A stretch of DNA of 55,336 bases. It comes from Patescibacteria group bacterium (GTDB taxonomy: Bacteria; Patescibacteriota; Saccharimonadia; Saccharimonadales; UBA4665). The notes under the pieces are model-generated. The model was not told where the DNA came from. It saw nothing but the letters and a program-made list of their open reading frames with translations, and made no database searches. Shown piece by piece: positions 21,601-32,322 of the stretch (the stretch's first letter is position 1; every line of letters begins with the position of its first letter). The position numbers were made by a program, and so were the translations under genes. The stretch covers positions 1 to 55,336 of the forward strand of contig JARXKN010000004.1 of NCBI GenBank assembly GCA_030271625.1. Reading direction: 5' to 3'.

Positions 21601-24600
21601 GAAGGAACGTACACTGTATCAGCTGCTATTTCCATCCCGAACAACACTACGCTCTTCGGAGCTGGGGCAGGGACGCTTATCACGATTCCAAATGCCCAGA
21701 ATGGTAGCTACAACCTGATCGAAAACACCGACCAATCAACTGGTACTCGTGCGTTCGTCCACGATCTCCAGATTGATGGTAACAAGGCCAACCAAACCAG
21801 CGGTTCGATGAACGGCATTTACTTCATCGGTATGGGTAGCGGCTCCGGTACGAGCGCCGTTGAGGGAACCAAGATTACTAATGTTATAGTCCGGAAAGTC
21901 TTTGGAGGTAAGGGCATAGGTTTCAGTGGCTCATCGAACGGCACTATCACCGGTAACACCGTCGACGGCAACAGTATTGGCATCTACACAACCAACTCGA
22001 ACTACAACACGTTCGCTGGAAACATGACACAGGGCAATAGCTTATACGGCATCTGGCTCGTCAACGGCGGCAACAGCACCATCACCGGCAACACCGTCCA
22101 GGCCAACACGAGCCACGGTATTTATATCACCAGCTCCAACGGCAACACCATCGGTGGCAACACTATCTTCGCCAACGGCGGGCAGGGCGTCTTTGTGACA
22201 TCCGCCAACAATACTACTATCACCGGCAATACTTCCTCCGCCAATAACTATGGTTTCTACGTCTCAACCTCCTCTAACATCACCATCACCGGCAACTCCG
22301 CACTCGCCAATAACATAAACGGTATTATTCTCGCCAACTCAGTCTACGTCACCATCACCGGCAACTCCGTCCAAAATAATGCCTCTACCGGCATCTACCT
22401 GACCACCGCATCCAACAACACAGTCGGCAGTAACAATCTATATAACAACGGTGGTGCCACGCTCAACAACAGCATCTACCTGGATACCACCTCTACCACC
22501 AATACCATTACCGGCAACGACATCACCGACACCAGCTGTACTACAACGTGTTACGCCGTCAACATCAGCGATGCAAGCTCGAGCGCTAATTACTTAGCCA
22601 ACAACCGCTTCAGTACCAGTTCGGGCACGGCGACTATCAACGACGCAGGGACCGGCACGGTGTATGCCAACCAATCAAATGGTGCCAACGGCGCCAAGCT
22701 GGTCACGCGCACCGCCAATGACACCGCTGCCTTTAGTGTCCAGAACGCTGCCGGTTCAGCCCTGCTAACGGTCGATTCGACTAACGGCAAAGTTATCGCC
22801 GCGGCGCTCGACGTTACCAACGCCGCCGTCTTGAACGGTACGCTCAGCGTTGCCAGCACCTCCAACCTCGTCGGCGTGGTTACTCTCGGTACCGCTAGCA
22901 CCACAAGTGGTCAGTTGAAGTTTTATAGTGCCACAAATACTGGTTCAATCACGCTCCAGGGCGCCAGCACCGCCGGCAACTACACCTTGTCTGTGCCTGG
23001 CACGATTGCTGCAAACGACACGCTCTGTCTTCAGACTCTAGCTAACTGTAGCGGAGCAGGGGCCAGTTCAATCGGCGCATTGGACGGTGGCACGGCTAAC
23101 GCCAACGGCGCCACGATTACTAGCAATACCCTCTATCTACAATCTGCCAGCGCTTCCAACCCGGGACTGGTCAACACCACAACCCAGACGCTAGCTGGTG
23201 CTAAGACCTTTAGTAGCGCGGCCACCTTTAGCGCCGGCGTCACCGTCGCTGCTAGCCAAAGCATCTCGCTCGTCGGCGGCATTACCAGCACTCGTCCAGC
23301 CTCACCAACCGAAGGCATGCTCTACTACGACACCACCACCAAGCAGCTATTGGTATACGCCAATGGTAAATGGCAGGCCGACCGCTCCGTCGCCACTAAG
23401 ATTGTTGCCGACGGCAGCACTAGTCAAAACCCCGAGGCTGCTGACTTTGTTGTCCCGGCCGCTGGCACTAGTGCCCAAACTACCATTAACGCCGCTATCG
23501 CTGCTTTACCAGCAGCTGGCGGCACCATCTACTTGCGTGAGGGTACCTACACTGTGGATGGCGCGATTACGCTTCCAAGCAACGTTACGTTGATTGGTGC
23601 CGGGGCCGCCAGTCGTATTCTTGCTAAAGCCAGCTTGGCAGCAAGTATAAACATGATCACTAGTACTAGCACCGACCACGTCACCGTATCCAACCTAAAA
23701 CTTGACGGTAACTCAGTTAACCAGGGCTCATTTGGTGCGTACGGAATTTCTATGACGCTCGTAGGTTCAGGTAGCGGCAACACCGGTAAGACTGGCGCCA
23801 AGATTATGAATGTAGTAGTGGTAGAAACCGACAGAGACGGCATTCAGCTGGCTAATAATCGTAACTCTCTCATTTCCGGATCGACGGTCATACATAGTGG
23901 CCTTGGTGGCTACGCCGGTATTTATCTGAATGGTTCACTGTACACCACGGTAACGGGAAACCTCGTTGAGGGCGGCGGCAGTCAGGGCATTTATCTTGTT
24001 GGTTCGACCTACAACACGCTTATCGGCAATACCACCCAAGGTGGAGCCCGGCCATTCAACCTAGCTCTCAACGATAATTACAATGTGATTACGGGAAACA
24101 CCATTACTGGTGGTAGTATCGGCAACTTATTCCTCGCCACCAGTTCCAATAACAGCGTTACGGGTAACACGATTAGCTCGTCTGGTGGCAACGATGCGTT
24201 CCAGCTAACGTCCGGCGCAAGTCGTAACACTATTTCTGGCAACAACTTCTACGATAATGGCTCGTCGGGGGCTACTAGCACCATTTCAATCGATGGCACC
24301 TCAAACGCTAATTTACTAACAGGCAACACCATAACCGACACGGCCGGTACCGGTTATGCGATTAGCATTGCGAGCGGCTCAGCGGGTAATTACCTCTCCA
24401 ATAACGTCTATTCTGGTACTGGGGCGACCAGCATTAGCGACGCCGGCGCCGGCACAATTTACGCCAATCAACTAAACGCTTCCGGCGATTTGATTCTTAA
24501 GTCTACTAGCGGCAAAGTCGGCATTAATACCCTAACCCCTACCGAAGCCCTTAACGTCTACAACGGTAACCTCCAAGTCGACTACGGCAACATTAAGTTC

Positions 24601-26205
24601 AACCAAGTCACCGCACCGACCGCCCCAACGGTCGCTGTTAACGCCACGGCTGGAAACCTGACTGGCCCACTGTACTACGTCATCACCTTCGTTACTGGCA
24701 CTGGTGAAACCGATGCTGGGACCGAGTCGGCTAGTGTTAATCCAACTGCTCAGCAGGTTAACCTCAGTGCTATCCCTACCGGTACCAGTGGTGTTGTGAC
24801 CGCTCGTAAAATATACCGCGGTACGCTCAGCGGCGGCCCCTATAAATTAGTGACCACACTTGCCGATAACACCACGACCACCTATACCGATAACATCAGT
24901 GCCGGCTCGTTAACTACCAGCGCTACCGTTACTAATAGCACTGGCGGGCTCTATGTAGTCAACAACAGTCGGTTAATCAACATTTCTGCTAACTCGGCAG
25001 TGGCCAACACATTCGTGGGACTCCAGAGTGGCTCGGCTAATACGAGCGGCATCTACAACAGCGCGCTAGGGCAGGGAACGCTTCAGAGTAATACCACCGG
25101 TTATGCGAACACAGCTACCGGCTATGATAGTTTATTTTATAATTCCACCGGCATCTACAACACCGGCAATGGTTTCTTTTCACTGCTGAACAATACTTCC
25201 GGACAGCGAAACAGCGCAGTGGGTTACTATAGCCTTGGCAATAACTCAACCGGCTCATATAACACTGCCATGGGTTCGTTTGCATCATATGTTAATAGCA
25301 CCGGTAGCCAGAATACGGCATCCGGCTATCACTCGCTTTTCAACAATGGTACAGGGTCAAATAATACCGTGTCCGGTTACCAGGCTGGCTTTGGCAATGG
25401 TTGTGTCAGTCTAATTACCTGTGCAATTAGCGGCGAAACCGTGTCCGGCTACCAAGCTGGTTACAGCTTACAGGCTGGCTCAGATTACAGCACCCTTATC
25501 GGCTACCAAGCTGGCTTCTCTACCACCACTGGTGGCTACAATACGAATCTGGGCTACCAAGCCGGATACAGTAACTTAACTGGTTCTGGTAATGTCTTAA
25601 TAGGTAAGCAAGCCGGCTACAATGAACTCGGCAGCAACAAGCTCTACATCGCCAACAGCAATACCGCGACCCCACTTATTGGTGGTGACTTCAGCGCCGG
25701 TACGGCCACTATTAACGGCACGCTATTAGTTAAGACGGCTTCTAACAGCGCCACTGCCTTCCAAGTCCAGGATGCTAGTGCCGTCGCCGTACTGTCGGTA
25801 AATACTTCCACCCAGACCGTAACGGTGAAAGCCTTAGTTATTAATGTCAGTCTGACGGTCAACGGACACATTATTACTGGCAACAGTAGCGGTAGCACCA
25901 CGGCAGCCGCTGGTGCTAATGCTGGCACTGGCGCCACAGCTGTTATTACTGGCAACGATACTAGCGGTAAAATCGTCATAACTACCGGCACTGGTGCGAC
26001 CGCCGGCGATCTAGCCGACATTACCTTCGCCAACGCCTTTGGCAGCGCTCCTAATATAGTCCTGACATCTGGCGATGCTAATGCTGCTATACTCCAACAC
26101 TACGTTAGTCCAACCACCACAACCTTCAGCATAAATGCGCCGGCTGGTGGGGCAGGGCTCAGCAGTAGTACTAGCTATACCTTCTACTATCACGTCCAAC
26201 AGTAA
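18691..26205 (+). CDS. Giant membrane-anchored fibre protein with two beta-helix domains (giant 2)
   Basis: 2,504 residues, complete. The N terminus is ~40 hydrophilic residues, one TM helix (~42-64, no signal-peptidase site obvious), then a stalk start VVIPGTNQVITIHSK followed by ITGDLAVTG, shared with the gene at 48517. The body carries tail-fibre-like repeats with paired cysteines (CDASGNC). Two right-handed parallel beta-helix domains of the NosD/pectate-lyase type follow (DNA ~21,460-22,620 and ~23,395-24,410; ITGNTV..N ladder), each preceded by STRPASPT(A/E)GMLYYD. Then come a fibronectin-like segment (~24,600-24,950), YadA-head-like GYQAG/N repeats (~25,000-25,670) and a C-terminal domain similar to the end of giant 1. 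It is likely displayed outside the membrane. No catalytic residues are recognised, so adhesin or glycan binder is inference. ATG at 18691 gives the hydrophilic-TM-stalk order also seen in giant 3. Confidence 0.88.
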   Translation: MEQDKYGVMENLESPQAIPAQPVYREGDSVLGPLASTYRSHTVLLSLIVLAIIILLGYGTWALVRERHYNPAVMASTNDAQLEKQIVVIPGTNQVITIHSKLIVERGVAITGDLAVTGNGNFTGDVTADNITAKNIRGTFTGSFSGNGAGLTGVNARAITGSIADSQLSGRVTLQGNAFNGAGELVQLSDNGALPALNGSKLTGVNATSLNGQSPSYFTNASNLSSGTVADNRLSTNVAVLNGTNTFSGANTFTSGATVQGTISGQSAIFSNAVSALSLTQNGNVVCDASGNCSGVGGAISGAGTTNNLALFTSSGTIGNSIISQSGTSITVAGSFTATALQGDGSALTSVNATQLNSQPASYYQDATNLTAGTISASRLPATVVLTTANNSFSGTNDFTSTLSHNGNAVCDTTGNCSGVGGGVTTPGGTAGKLAKFTAGQTIADSLLSESGSTVTVGGTLAVNSIAPTAALLLGVTAQNVTVQGASVALTSTSGANTNTLNFAAPVGSSHTVTLPNASGTVAVSASGPLALDANGNLTCASCTVAGGAVDSLNSINGAVTVQGTANQVIVTNNGGTKTITLSTPQDINTTSNVTFGSVTVTNAVSAGSLSTGGTLAVTGAATAASYNGLSLTATANGFTVAGGTAVKTLTVTANVSLDQNLATTSSPSFAGLSTTGVLAVSAGTGIVGTFSGRVSGGDAVGNNEFATLGQVSGAVSGVAGNYIANNTSLQAGANFNISGNGTLGGSLSVASSTNLVGAVTLGTASTATGQLKLANAGSAFLATIQGAVLAQNTTYTLPASTGSADTICLVTLNNCVGSGASSIGAIDSQTPNANGAVIASNTLYLQSASASNPGLINTTTQTFAGAKTFNGGVTVAASQSIRLVGGITSTRPASPTAGMLYYDSTTNQMLQYNGSKWVSDRNTSTKIVAASNSSQATKDSADYVATGTGDQATINTALTAAAGGSVYLAEGTYTVSAAISIPNNTTLFGAGAGTLITIPNAQNGSYNLIENTDQSTGTRAFVHDLQIDGNKANQTSGSMNGIYFIGMGSGSGTSAVEGTKITNVIVRKVFGGKGIGFSGSSNGTITGNTVDGNSIGIYTTNSNYNTFAGNMTQGNSLYGIWLVNGGNSTITGNTVQANTSHGIYITSSNGNTIGGNTIFANGGQGVFVTSANNTTITGNTSSANNYGFYVSTSSNITITGNSALANNINGIILANSVYVTITGNSVQNNASTGIYLTTASNNTVGSNNLYNNGGATLNNSIYLDTTSTTNTITGNDITDTSCTTTCYAVNISDASSSANYLANNRFSTSSGTATINDAGTGTVYANQSNGANGAKLVTRTANDTAAFSVQNAAGSALLTVDSTNGKVIAAALDVTNAAVLNGTLSVASTSNLVGVVTLGTASTTSGQLKFYSATNTGSITLQGASTAGNYTLSVPGTIAANDTLCLQTLANCSGAGASSIGALDGGTANANGATITSNTLYLQSASASNPGLVNTTTQTLAGAKTFSSAATFSAGVTVAASQSISLVGGITSTRPASPTEGMLYYDTTTKQLLVYANGKWQADRSVATKIVADGSTSQNPEAADFVVPAAGTSAQTTINAAIAALPAAGGTIYLREGTYTVDGAITLPSNVTLIGAGAASRILAKASLAASINMITSTSTDHVTVSNLKLDGNSVNQGSFGAYGISMTLVGSGSGNTGKTGAKIMNVVVVETDRDGIQLANNRNSLISGSTVIHSGLGGYAGIYLNGSLYTTVTGNLVEGGGSQGIYLVGSTYNTLIGNTTQGGARPFNLALNDNYNVITGNTITGGSIGNLFLATSSNNSVTGNTISSSGGNDAFQLTSGASRNTISGNNFYDNGSSGATSTISIDGTSNANLLTGNTITDTAGTGYAISIASGSAGNYLSNNVYSGTGATSISDAGAGTIYANQLNASGDLILKSTSGKVGINTLTPTEALNVYNGNLQVDYGNIKFNQVTAPTAPTVAVNATAGNLTGPLYYVITFVTGTGETDAGTESASVNPTAQQVNLSAIPTGTSGVVTARKIYRGTLSGGPYKLVTTLADNTTTTYTDNISAGSLTTSATVTNSTGGLYVVNNSRLINISANSAVANTFVGLQSGSANTSGIYNSALGQGTLQSNTTGYANTATGYDSLFYNSTGIYNTGNGFFSLLNNTSGQRNSAVGYYSLGNNSTGSYNTAMGSFASYVNSTGSQNTASGYHSLFNNGTGSNNTVSGYQAGFGNGCVSLITCAISGETVSGYQAGYSLQAGSDYSTLIGYQAGFSTTTGGYNTNLGYQAGYSNLTGSGNVLIGKQAGYNELGSNKLYIANSNTATPLIGGDFSAGTATINGTLLVKTASNSATAFQVQDASAVAVLSVNTSTQTVTVKALVINVSLTVNGHIITGNSSGSTTAAAGANAGTGATAVITGNDTSGKIVITTGTGATAGDLADITFANAFGSAPNIVLTSGDANAAILQHYVSPTTTTFSINAPAGGAGLSSSTSYTFYYHVQQ
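20935..22670 (+). repeat. Beta-helix module of giant 2, copy 1
   Basis: The module starts at LSVASSTNLVGAVTLGTAS, passes through LYLQSASASNPGL and GGITSTRPASPT, a beta-helix, and ends near GTVYANQ. It is paralogous to 22848-24470; the copies are diverged in the helix coils. Confidence 0.8.
22848..24470 (+). repeat. Beta-helix module of giant 2, copy 2
   Basis: Second copy, starting LSVASTSNLVGVVTLGTAS and ending GTIYANQ. Conserved landmarks are in the same order as copy 1 (LYLQSASASNPGL, STRPASPTEGMLYYD, EGTYTV, GNTI ladder), consistent with an internal duplication of about 1.7 kb. Confidence 0.8.
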
Positions 26206-26250
26206 CGCGCGCCCCTGATATAGTGTTGCAACTAAAGCTACATCTAGCTG

Positions 26251-26279
26251 TTGACCGCCCCTGTTATAAATGATAAACT
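26251..26279 (+). promoter_or_regulatory. Promoter of the 23S-5S rRNA unit
   Basis: TTGACC (26251-26256), 17-nt spacer, TAAACT (26274-26279), placing the start near 26286, about 330 nt before mature 23S. It is the best promoter between the end of giant 2 and the rRNA. Confidence 0.65.
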
Positions 26280-26285
26280 TGTTCG

Positions 26286-26612
26286 AGTTGCTTGAGTTTA
26301 GGTAGAGGCGTTAGTCAAATAACACCAGCACACCACCGGCACCGTACGAAGAATGGCATAAAGCTTCCATCGTAAACTCAAGTTTCAAGGGTCCTCACTG
26401 TTATATATGCCTGGCATCTGTACTATGAGACTAAACCCCTTAGAGTTTCGGCCTTTAACAATTTAGAATGTAAATGAGATTGACAGTAAGCAACCGCGGT
26501 GCACGCCGTATGGAGCTTACAAAACCGTACTGAGCAATCAGTACAAACAAACGACCAGTTGTTGGCCTGTATTGTTCTACAAGCAATAACAGATACCAAT
26601 AACTAGTCAATT
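26286..26612 (+). other. 23S rRNA leader with long-range hairpin and boxA-like site
   Basis: CTTGAGTTTA (26291-26300) is perfectly complementary to TAAACTCAAG (26373-26382), closing a 72-nt loop right at the predicted 5' end. CTTTAACA (26453-26460) matches the core of the rRNA antitermination boxA. A small hairpin GTACTG/CAGTAC sits at 26527-26544. No 16S gene or tRNA is present. This is presumably the precursor leader removed during maturation. Confidence 0.5.
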
Positions 26613-29860
<3,248 letters not shown>

Positions 29861-30034
29861 ACCTTAAGTTTGTTGCTGTTTACAGCACAAGCTTGAGGTA
29901 GCAATTGACTAGTTATTGGTGTTTGTTAAAAACACTATGACCGTTTGTTTAAAACCAAACTCATTTACGTTCAATCCGTCATTTTGTAATACGAAATGGA
30001 CATCAACACGGTAATTTGTTTACCAGATTATTCG
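29861..30034 (+). other. 23S-5S internal spacer
   Basis: No tRNA gene is seen. A hairpin lies directly after 23S (CCTTAAGTTTGTTGCTG with CAGCACAAGCTTGAGG, 29861-29897, one bulge plus G-U pairs), and a small stem GTGTTT/AAACAC near 29920-29936. These are probably processing structures; there is no T-run, so they are not terminators. Confidence 0.55.
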
Positions 30035-30147
30035 TTGGTGCCCATAGCACGAGGGAAACACCTGTTCCCATGCCGAACACAGCAGTTAAGCCTCGTAGCG
30101 GTTACAATACTTGGTTTTTAAGCCTGGGAAAATAGCACGGTGCCAAA
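30035..30147 (+). rRNA. rrf: 5S ribosomal RNA
   Basis: About 113 nt. Contains CATGCCGAACACAGCAGTTAAG, written here in parts as CCATGCCGAACACAG followed by CAGTTAAG, the conserved loop A/helix III region. The 5' end TTGGTGCC pairs with 3' GGTGCCAA, setting both ends. It lies 174 nt after 23S and just before a strong terminator, so it is cotranscribed with 23S. Confidence 0.93.
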
Positions 30148-30156
30148 TTATACAAT

Positions 30157-30188
30157 AAGACCTCCTTCACGGGAGGTCTTTTGTTTTT
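30157..30188 (+). terminator. Terminator of the rRNA unit
   Basis: Perfect stem AAGACCTCC (30157-30165) with GGAGGTCTT (30172-30180), loop TTCACG, followed by TTGTTTTT. Confidence 0.9.
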
Positions 30189-30204
30189 ACATGATTGCCC
30201 TGAT

Positions 30205-30233
30205 TTGACGTTACAGAGGTCATCCCGTACAAT
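30205..30233 (+). promoter_or_regulatory. Promoter for the small membrane protein gene at 30279
   Basis: TTGACG (30205-30210), 17-nt spacer, TACAAT (30228-30233); a ~40-nt leader leads to an AGAGGAG Shine-Dalgarno and the ATG at 30279. Confidence 0.75.
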
Positions 30234-30278
30234 TTAGGATAAGCAAACATAAGCAAAATACTTTTAGAGGAGTGTGGG

Positions 30279-30917
30279 ATGTCTGAGATAGATGTTAAAG
30301 ATCAAACAAGTGAGCCAACTGAAGTGGCCGAGACAACTGCGCCCGTAGCAACTACAGCCACCGAAAACGCACCGGCCGCCGAGACGTCAGTGCCTAAGTC
30401 TACCGAAGTTGAGACAGCAAAGCCTGTCGAGACGACGTCGGCACCAGTCGTCGACGCTCCTGTCGTTAAGAAGTCACGCGCTAAGTATGGCCACTACGCG
30501 GCCGAAGCTATCCTACTACTGGCAGTTGTCGTGCTCGGCTTGCAAGTAGCCAGCGCTAAATCAGATACTAAGAACTTACAGACTCAGCTGGCTACCGTGC
30601 AGCAGAACCCGCAGGCCTTAGTTCAGAAGCAGTCTGATGATCTAATTGCTCGGGTTGGTTCACTCATGAAGTTACCGACTGGCGAGACGCCAACCGTAGC
30701 CGCCGTCAGCGACGCCGCCGCCGCTGCCAAGCAATCAGCTTTCTTTGCCAACGCCCAAAATGGCGACAAGGTGTTAATGTACGTCAAAGCTGGCGAAGCC
30801 ATCTTGTACCGGCCAACAACCAACAAGATTATCCTCGTAGCACCGCTGACATTTAACAATGCGCAAGCTACCAGCACCACTCCAGCACCTAGCACCGCCC
30901 CAGCTACCAAAAGATAG
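30279..30917 (+). CDS. Single-pass membrane protein with Thr/Pro/Ala-rich tail, unknown function
   Basis: 212 residues. Residues 1-65 are a low-complexity Thr/Ala/Glu/Val/Pro segment, a TM helix spans ~73-93 after a basic KKSRAKYGHY, a short coiled-coil-like stretch covers ~95-120, and a compact C-terminal part (~144-190, FFANAQNGDKVLMYVKAG then AILYRPTTNKIILVAPL) precedes a Pro/Thr tail. The C-terminal part is the likely functional, probably extracytoplasmic, region. I do not recognise a named family; similar short anchored proteins are common in CPR genomes. It has its own promoter, a good Shine-Dalgarno (AGAGGAG) and a terminator, so it is monocistronic. Confidence 0.85.
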   Translation: MSEIDVKDQTSEPTEVAETTAPVATTATENAPAAETSVPKSTEVETAKPVETTSAPVVDAPVVKKSRAKYGHYAAEAILLLAVVVLGLQVASAKSDTKNLQTQLATVQQNPQALVQKQSDDLIARVGSLMKLPTGETPTVAAVSDAAAAAKQSAFFANAQNGDKVLMYVKAGEAILYRPTTNKIILVAPLTFNNAQATSTTPAPSTAPATKR

Positions 30918-30937
30918 CCGCTCGGTTTAGTTAATTA

Positions 30938-30968
30938 AACCCGCTACCCAGAGGTGGCGGGTTTTTTT
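30938..30968 (+). terminator. Terminator after the 30279 gene
   Basis: Stem AACCCGCTACC (30938-30948) with GGTGGCGGGTT (30953-30963), loop CAGA, one G-U pair, then a T-run to 30968. Confidence 0.88.
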
Positions 30969-31098
30969 AGTGCTAACGGTTAAAAATTTTACAGTCACCA
31001 TCTTTAATAAAGGTTATGCTGTAAATCGCGTCTGGGGCACTGGCAAGTATGTCGCTTAATTACTATTAAGCCCCACGTGGATGAAGAAGGAGGCCATG

Positions 31099-31293
31099 AT
31101 GGCAGGAACAGCAAAGGGCGGTCGTTTAGCCGCACAACAGAACAAGAAGAAGTACGGTAGCGATTTTTACTCAAAGATCGGCCGCAAGGGTGGTCAAATG
31201 GGTCATACCGGTGGTTTTGCAGCTGGTGAAGAAGGTCGCAAGCGCGCTTCTGAGTATGGTGCAGTGGGCGGCTCTAAGTCGCGCCGCAGCTAA
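31099..31293 (+). CDS. KGG-repeat mini-protein, paralogue 1
   Basis: 64 residues, very basic. It has the KGG stress-protein pattern: KGGR, YGSDFYSKIGRKGG, HTGGF, ending GGSKSRRS. Start choice: AAGGAGG at 31087-31093 places ATG 31099 at 5 nt spacing and gives MAGT, matching the MAGT start of the paralogue at 31465; the in-frame ATGs at 31081 and 31096 fit worse. The leader has a perfect 7-bp hairpin (31054-31060 with 31065-31071), overlapping an alternative TGGGGC/GCCCCA pairing (31033-31038 with 31070-31075). A weak -10 TATGCT is at 31015-31020. KGG proteins (GsiB-like) are linked to stress and desiccation in other bacteria; DNA or RNA binding is possible given the charge. Role here is inferred. 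Confidence 0.82.
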   Translation: MAGTAKGGRLAAQQNKKKYGSDFYSKIGRKGGQMGHTGGFAAGEEGRKRASEYGAVGGSKSRRS

Positions 31294-31336
31294 CAAGCTC
31301 ACTTAGACACACGTAAAAATTGTAAGTATAACCTTA

Positions 31337-31365
31337 TTGACTTATAAACAATAGCGTGATATGAT
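31337..31365 (+). promoter_or_regulatory. Promoter for KGG paralogue 2
   Basis: TTGACT (31337-31342), 17-nt spacer, TATGAT (31360-31365). One of the closest matches to consensus in the window; start expected near 31372. Confidence 0.8.
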
Positions 31366-31390
31366 TAGTCTAATTTCGAGAAGAAATTGA

Positions 31391-31423
31391 GGGTTTCCCC
31401 GGCAACGGGGAGGCCCTTTTTTT
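31391..31423 (+). terminator. Terminator hairpin inside the leader of KGG paralogue 2
   Basis: Stem GGGTTTCCCCG (31391-31401), GCAA tetraloop, CGGGGAGGCCC (31406-31416), then TTTTTTT. It lies ~20 nt after the predicted start of transcription and 42 nt before the ATG, so it is downstream of this gene's own promoter. This suggests attenuation or a short terminated RNA. A second small hairpin (AATTTC GAGAA GAAATT) lies just upstream at 31372-31388. Confidence 0.75.
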
Positions 31424-31464
31424 ATCCTCGAGAGAAACTAATAAGTGTTAAGGGAGTCCTCACA

Positions 31465-31662
31465 ATGGCTGGAACTAAAGCAGGCGGCCAAGCCGCTGCA
31501 GCAACCAACAAGCAGAAATACGGTAGCGATTTTTACTCTAAAATCGGTGCTAAGGGCGGTAAGCTCGGTAAGACCGGTGGCTTTTACGCTAACCGTGAAT
31601 TAGCTCGCGCCGCTGGCGCTCGTGGTGGCCGTGTTAGCCGCCGCACTAAAAAAGCTGAATAG
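31465..31662 (+). CDS. KGG-repeat mini-protein, paralogue 2
   Basis: 65 residues, basic, starting MAGTKAGGQAAA, with YGSDFYSKIGAKGG, KTGGFY and a tail ARGGRVSRRTKKAE. Shares MAGT, KYGSDFYSKIG and TGGF with the gene at 31099, so the two are a local duplication. ATG 31465 is preceded by AGGGAG at 8 nt spacing; an upstream ATG at 31387 would lie inside the leader terminator and is unlikely. KGG family proteins are described as general stress proteins. The 5' leader carries a complete intrinsic terminator, so expression probably depends on read-through. Confidence 0.82.
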   Translation: MAGTKAGGQAAAATNKQKYGSDFYSKIGAKGGKLGKTGGFYANRELARAAGARGGRVSRRTKKAE

Positions 31663-31689
31663 TATGCGCTTGCTTGGCAAACGCTGCTA

Positions 31690-31726
31690 CGACTGGACCG
31701 TAACGGTCTGTCGCTACTACTTTTTT
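31690..31726 (+). terminator. Possible weak terminator after KGG paralogue 2
   Basis: Imperfect stem CGACTGGACCG / CGGTCTGTCG with TAA loop (31690-31713) followed 8 nt later by TTTTTT (31721-31726). Weak because the T-run is not adjacent. Confidence 0.4.
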
Positions 31727-31802
31727 ACGCCGCGACCAGTGTTAGAACGTGAAGTTCTAGCCCTGGCTCAGTCTCGTAACGATTAGCAGTTTCACCTTCT
31801 GT

Positions 31803-31832
31803 AAATAACCGTCTGGCAACAGGCGGTTATTT
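31803..31832. terminator. Bidirectional terminator between converging genes
   Basis: Stem AAATAACCGTCTG (31803-31815), GCAA loop, CAGGCGGTTATTT (31820-31832), with A/T-rich ends on both sides. It serves the KGG genes (rightward) and the metallopeptidase gene (leftward), whose stop codon it overlaps. Confidence 0.85.
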
Positions 31833-32322
31833 ATTTGGCCAGATGGAAGGTCGCTGGCTGCTGGATATTCTTGGTCGAGCGATAGGCCCGGCAGAAGCGC
31901 GAAGGGGTGACGCGCCAGGTAGTATGACAGTTAAAGCAGCGGTAGTGAACGAAATCGTTCTGTTGCAAACACTTAGTCCGGCAGGTGGGGCAGATGCTGC
32001 GTTTATACAGCCAGTCGCGGTAGGTATCGAGACAATCTTGAATATGATTTTCATCAATGGTGACACCAATGGTGGCGGCAACAGCTTTAGCCTTATCCCA
32101 GGCGGCAACTTCTAACCGCACTAACTGAAAGTCAGCCTGGTAGCTGCTGTGATCTAACAGGGCATGGCCGGTTTCGTGGAGTAGTGACCAGATAGCCGCG
32201 TCGCCCGTAGCACTGCGCTTATAACTAATTTCATGGTTCTCTGGTGACCAGCAGAATTGATGGGCCGGCTTAAAAGACAGCCCAGGGTAAGCGAGTTTAA
32301 GCTGCTTAAGCGTGCTTTCCAT
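31831..32322 (-). CDS. Putative zinc metallopeptidase (HExGH) with C-terminal zinc ribbon
   Basis: 163 residues. HETGH at residues 49-53 in the context LLHETGHALLDH is a gluzincin/ImmA-IrrE-like zinc site, and Glu71 in EVAAW is a good third ligand. A C-terminal zinc ribbon has Cys111, Cys114 (CPTC), Cys118, Cys129 and Cys132 (CFNCH). Domain order peptidase then zinc finger suggests a regulatory protease or a protein that recognises nucleic acid or protein; the substrate is unknown. Its start overlaps the 3' end of the ROK kinase gene by 17 nt, so the two are translationally coupled. Part of the ImmA/IrrE family cleaves repressors, which is not shown here. Confidence 0.8.
   Translation of the reverse strand: MESTLKQLKLAYPGLSFKPAHQFCWSPENHEISYKRSATGDAAIWSLLHETGHALLDHSSYQADFQLVRLEVAAWDKAKAVAATIGVTIDENHIQDCLDTYRDWLYKRSICPTCRTKCLQQNDFVHYRCFNCHTTWRVTPSRFCRAYRSTKNIQQPATFHLAK

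Noticed and set aside
29861-30034. tRNA gene in the 23S-5S spacer
   Set aside because: No cloverleaf, no T-loop GTTCRANNC and only simple hairpins.
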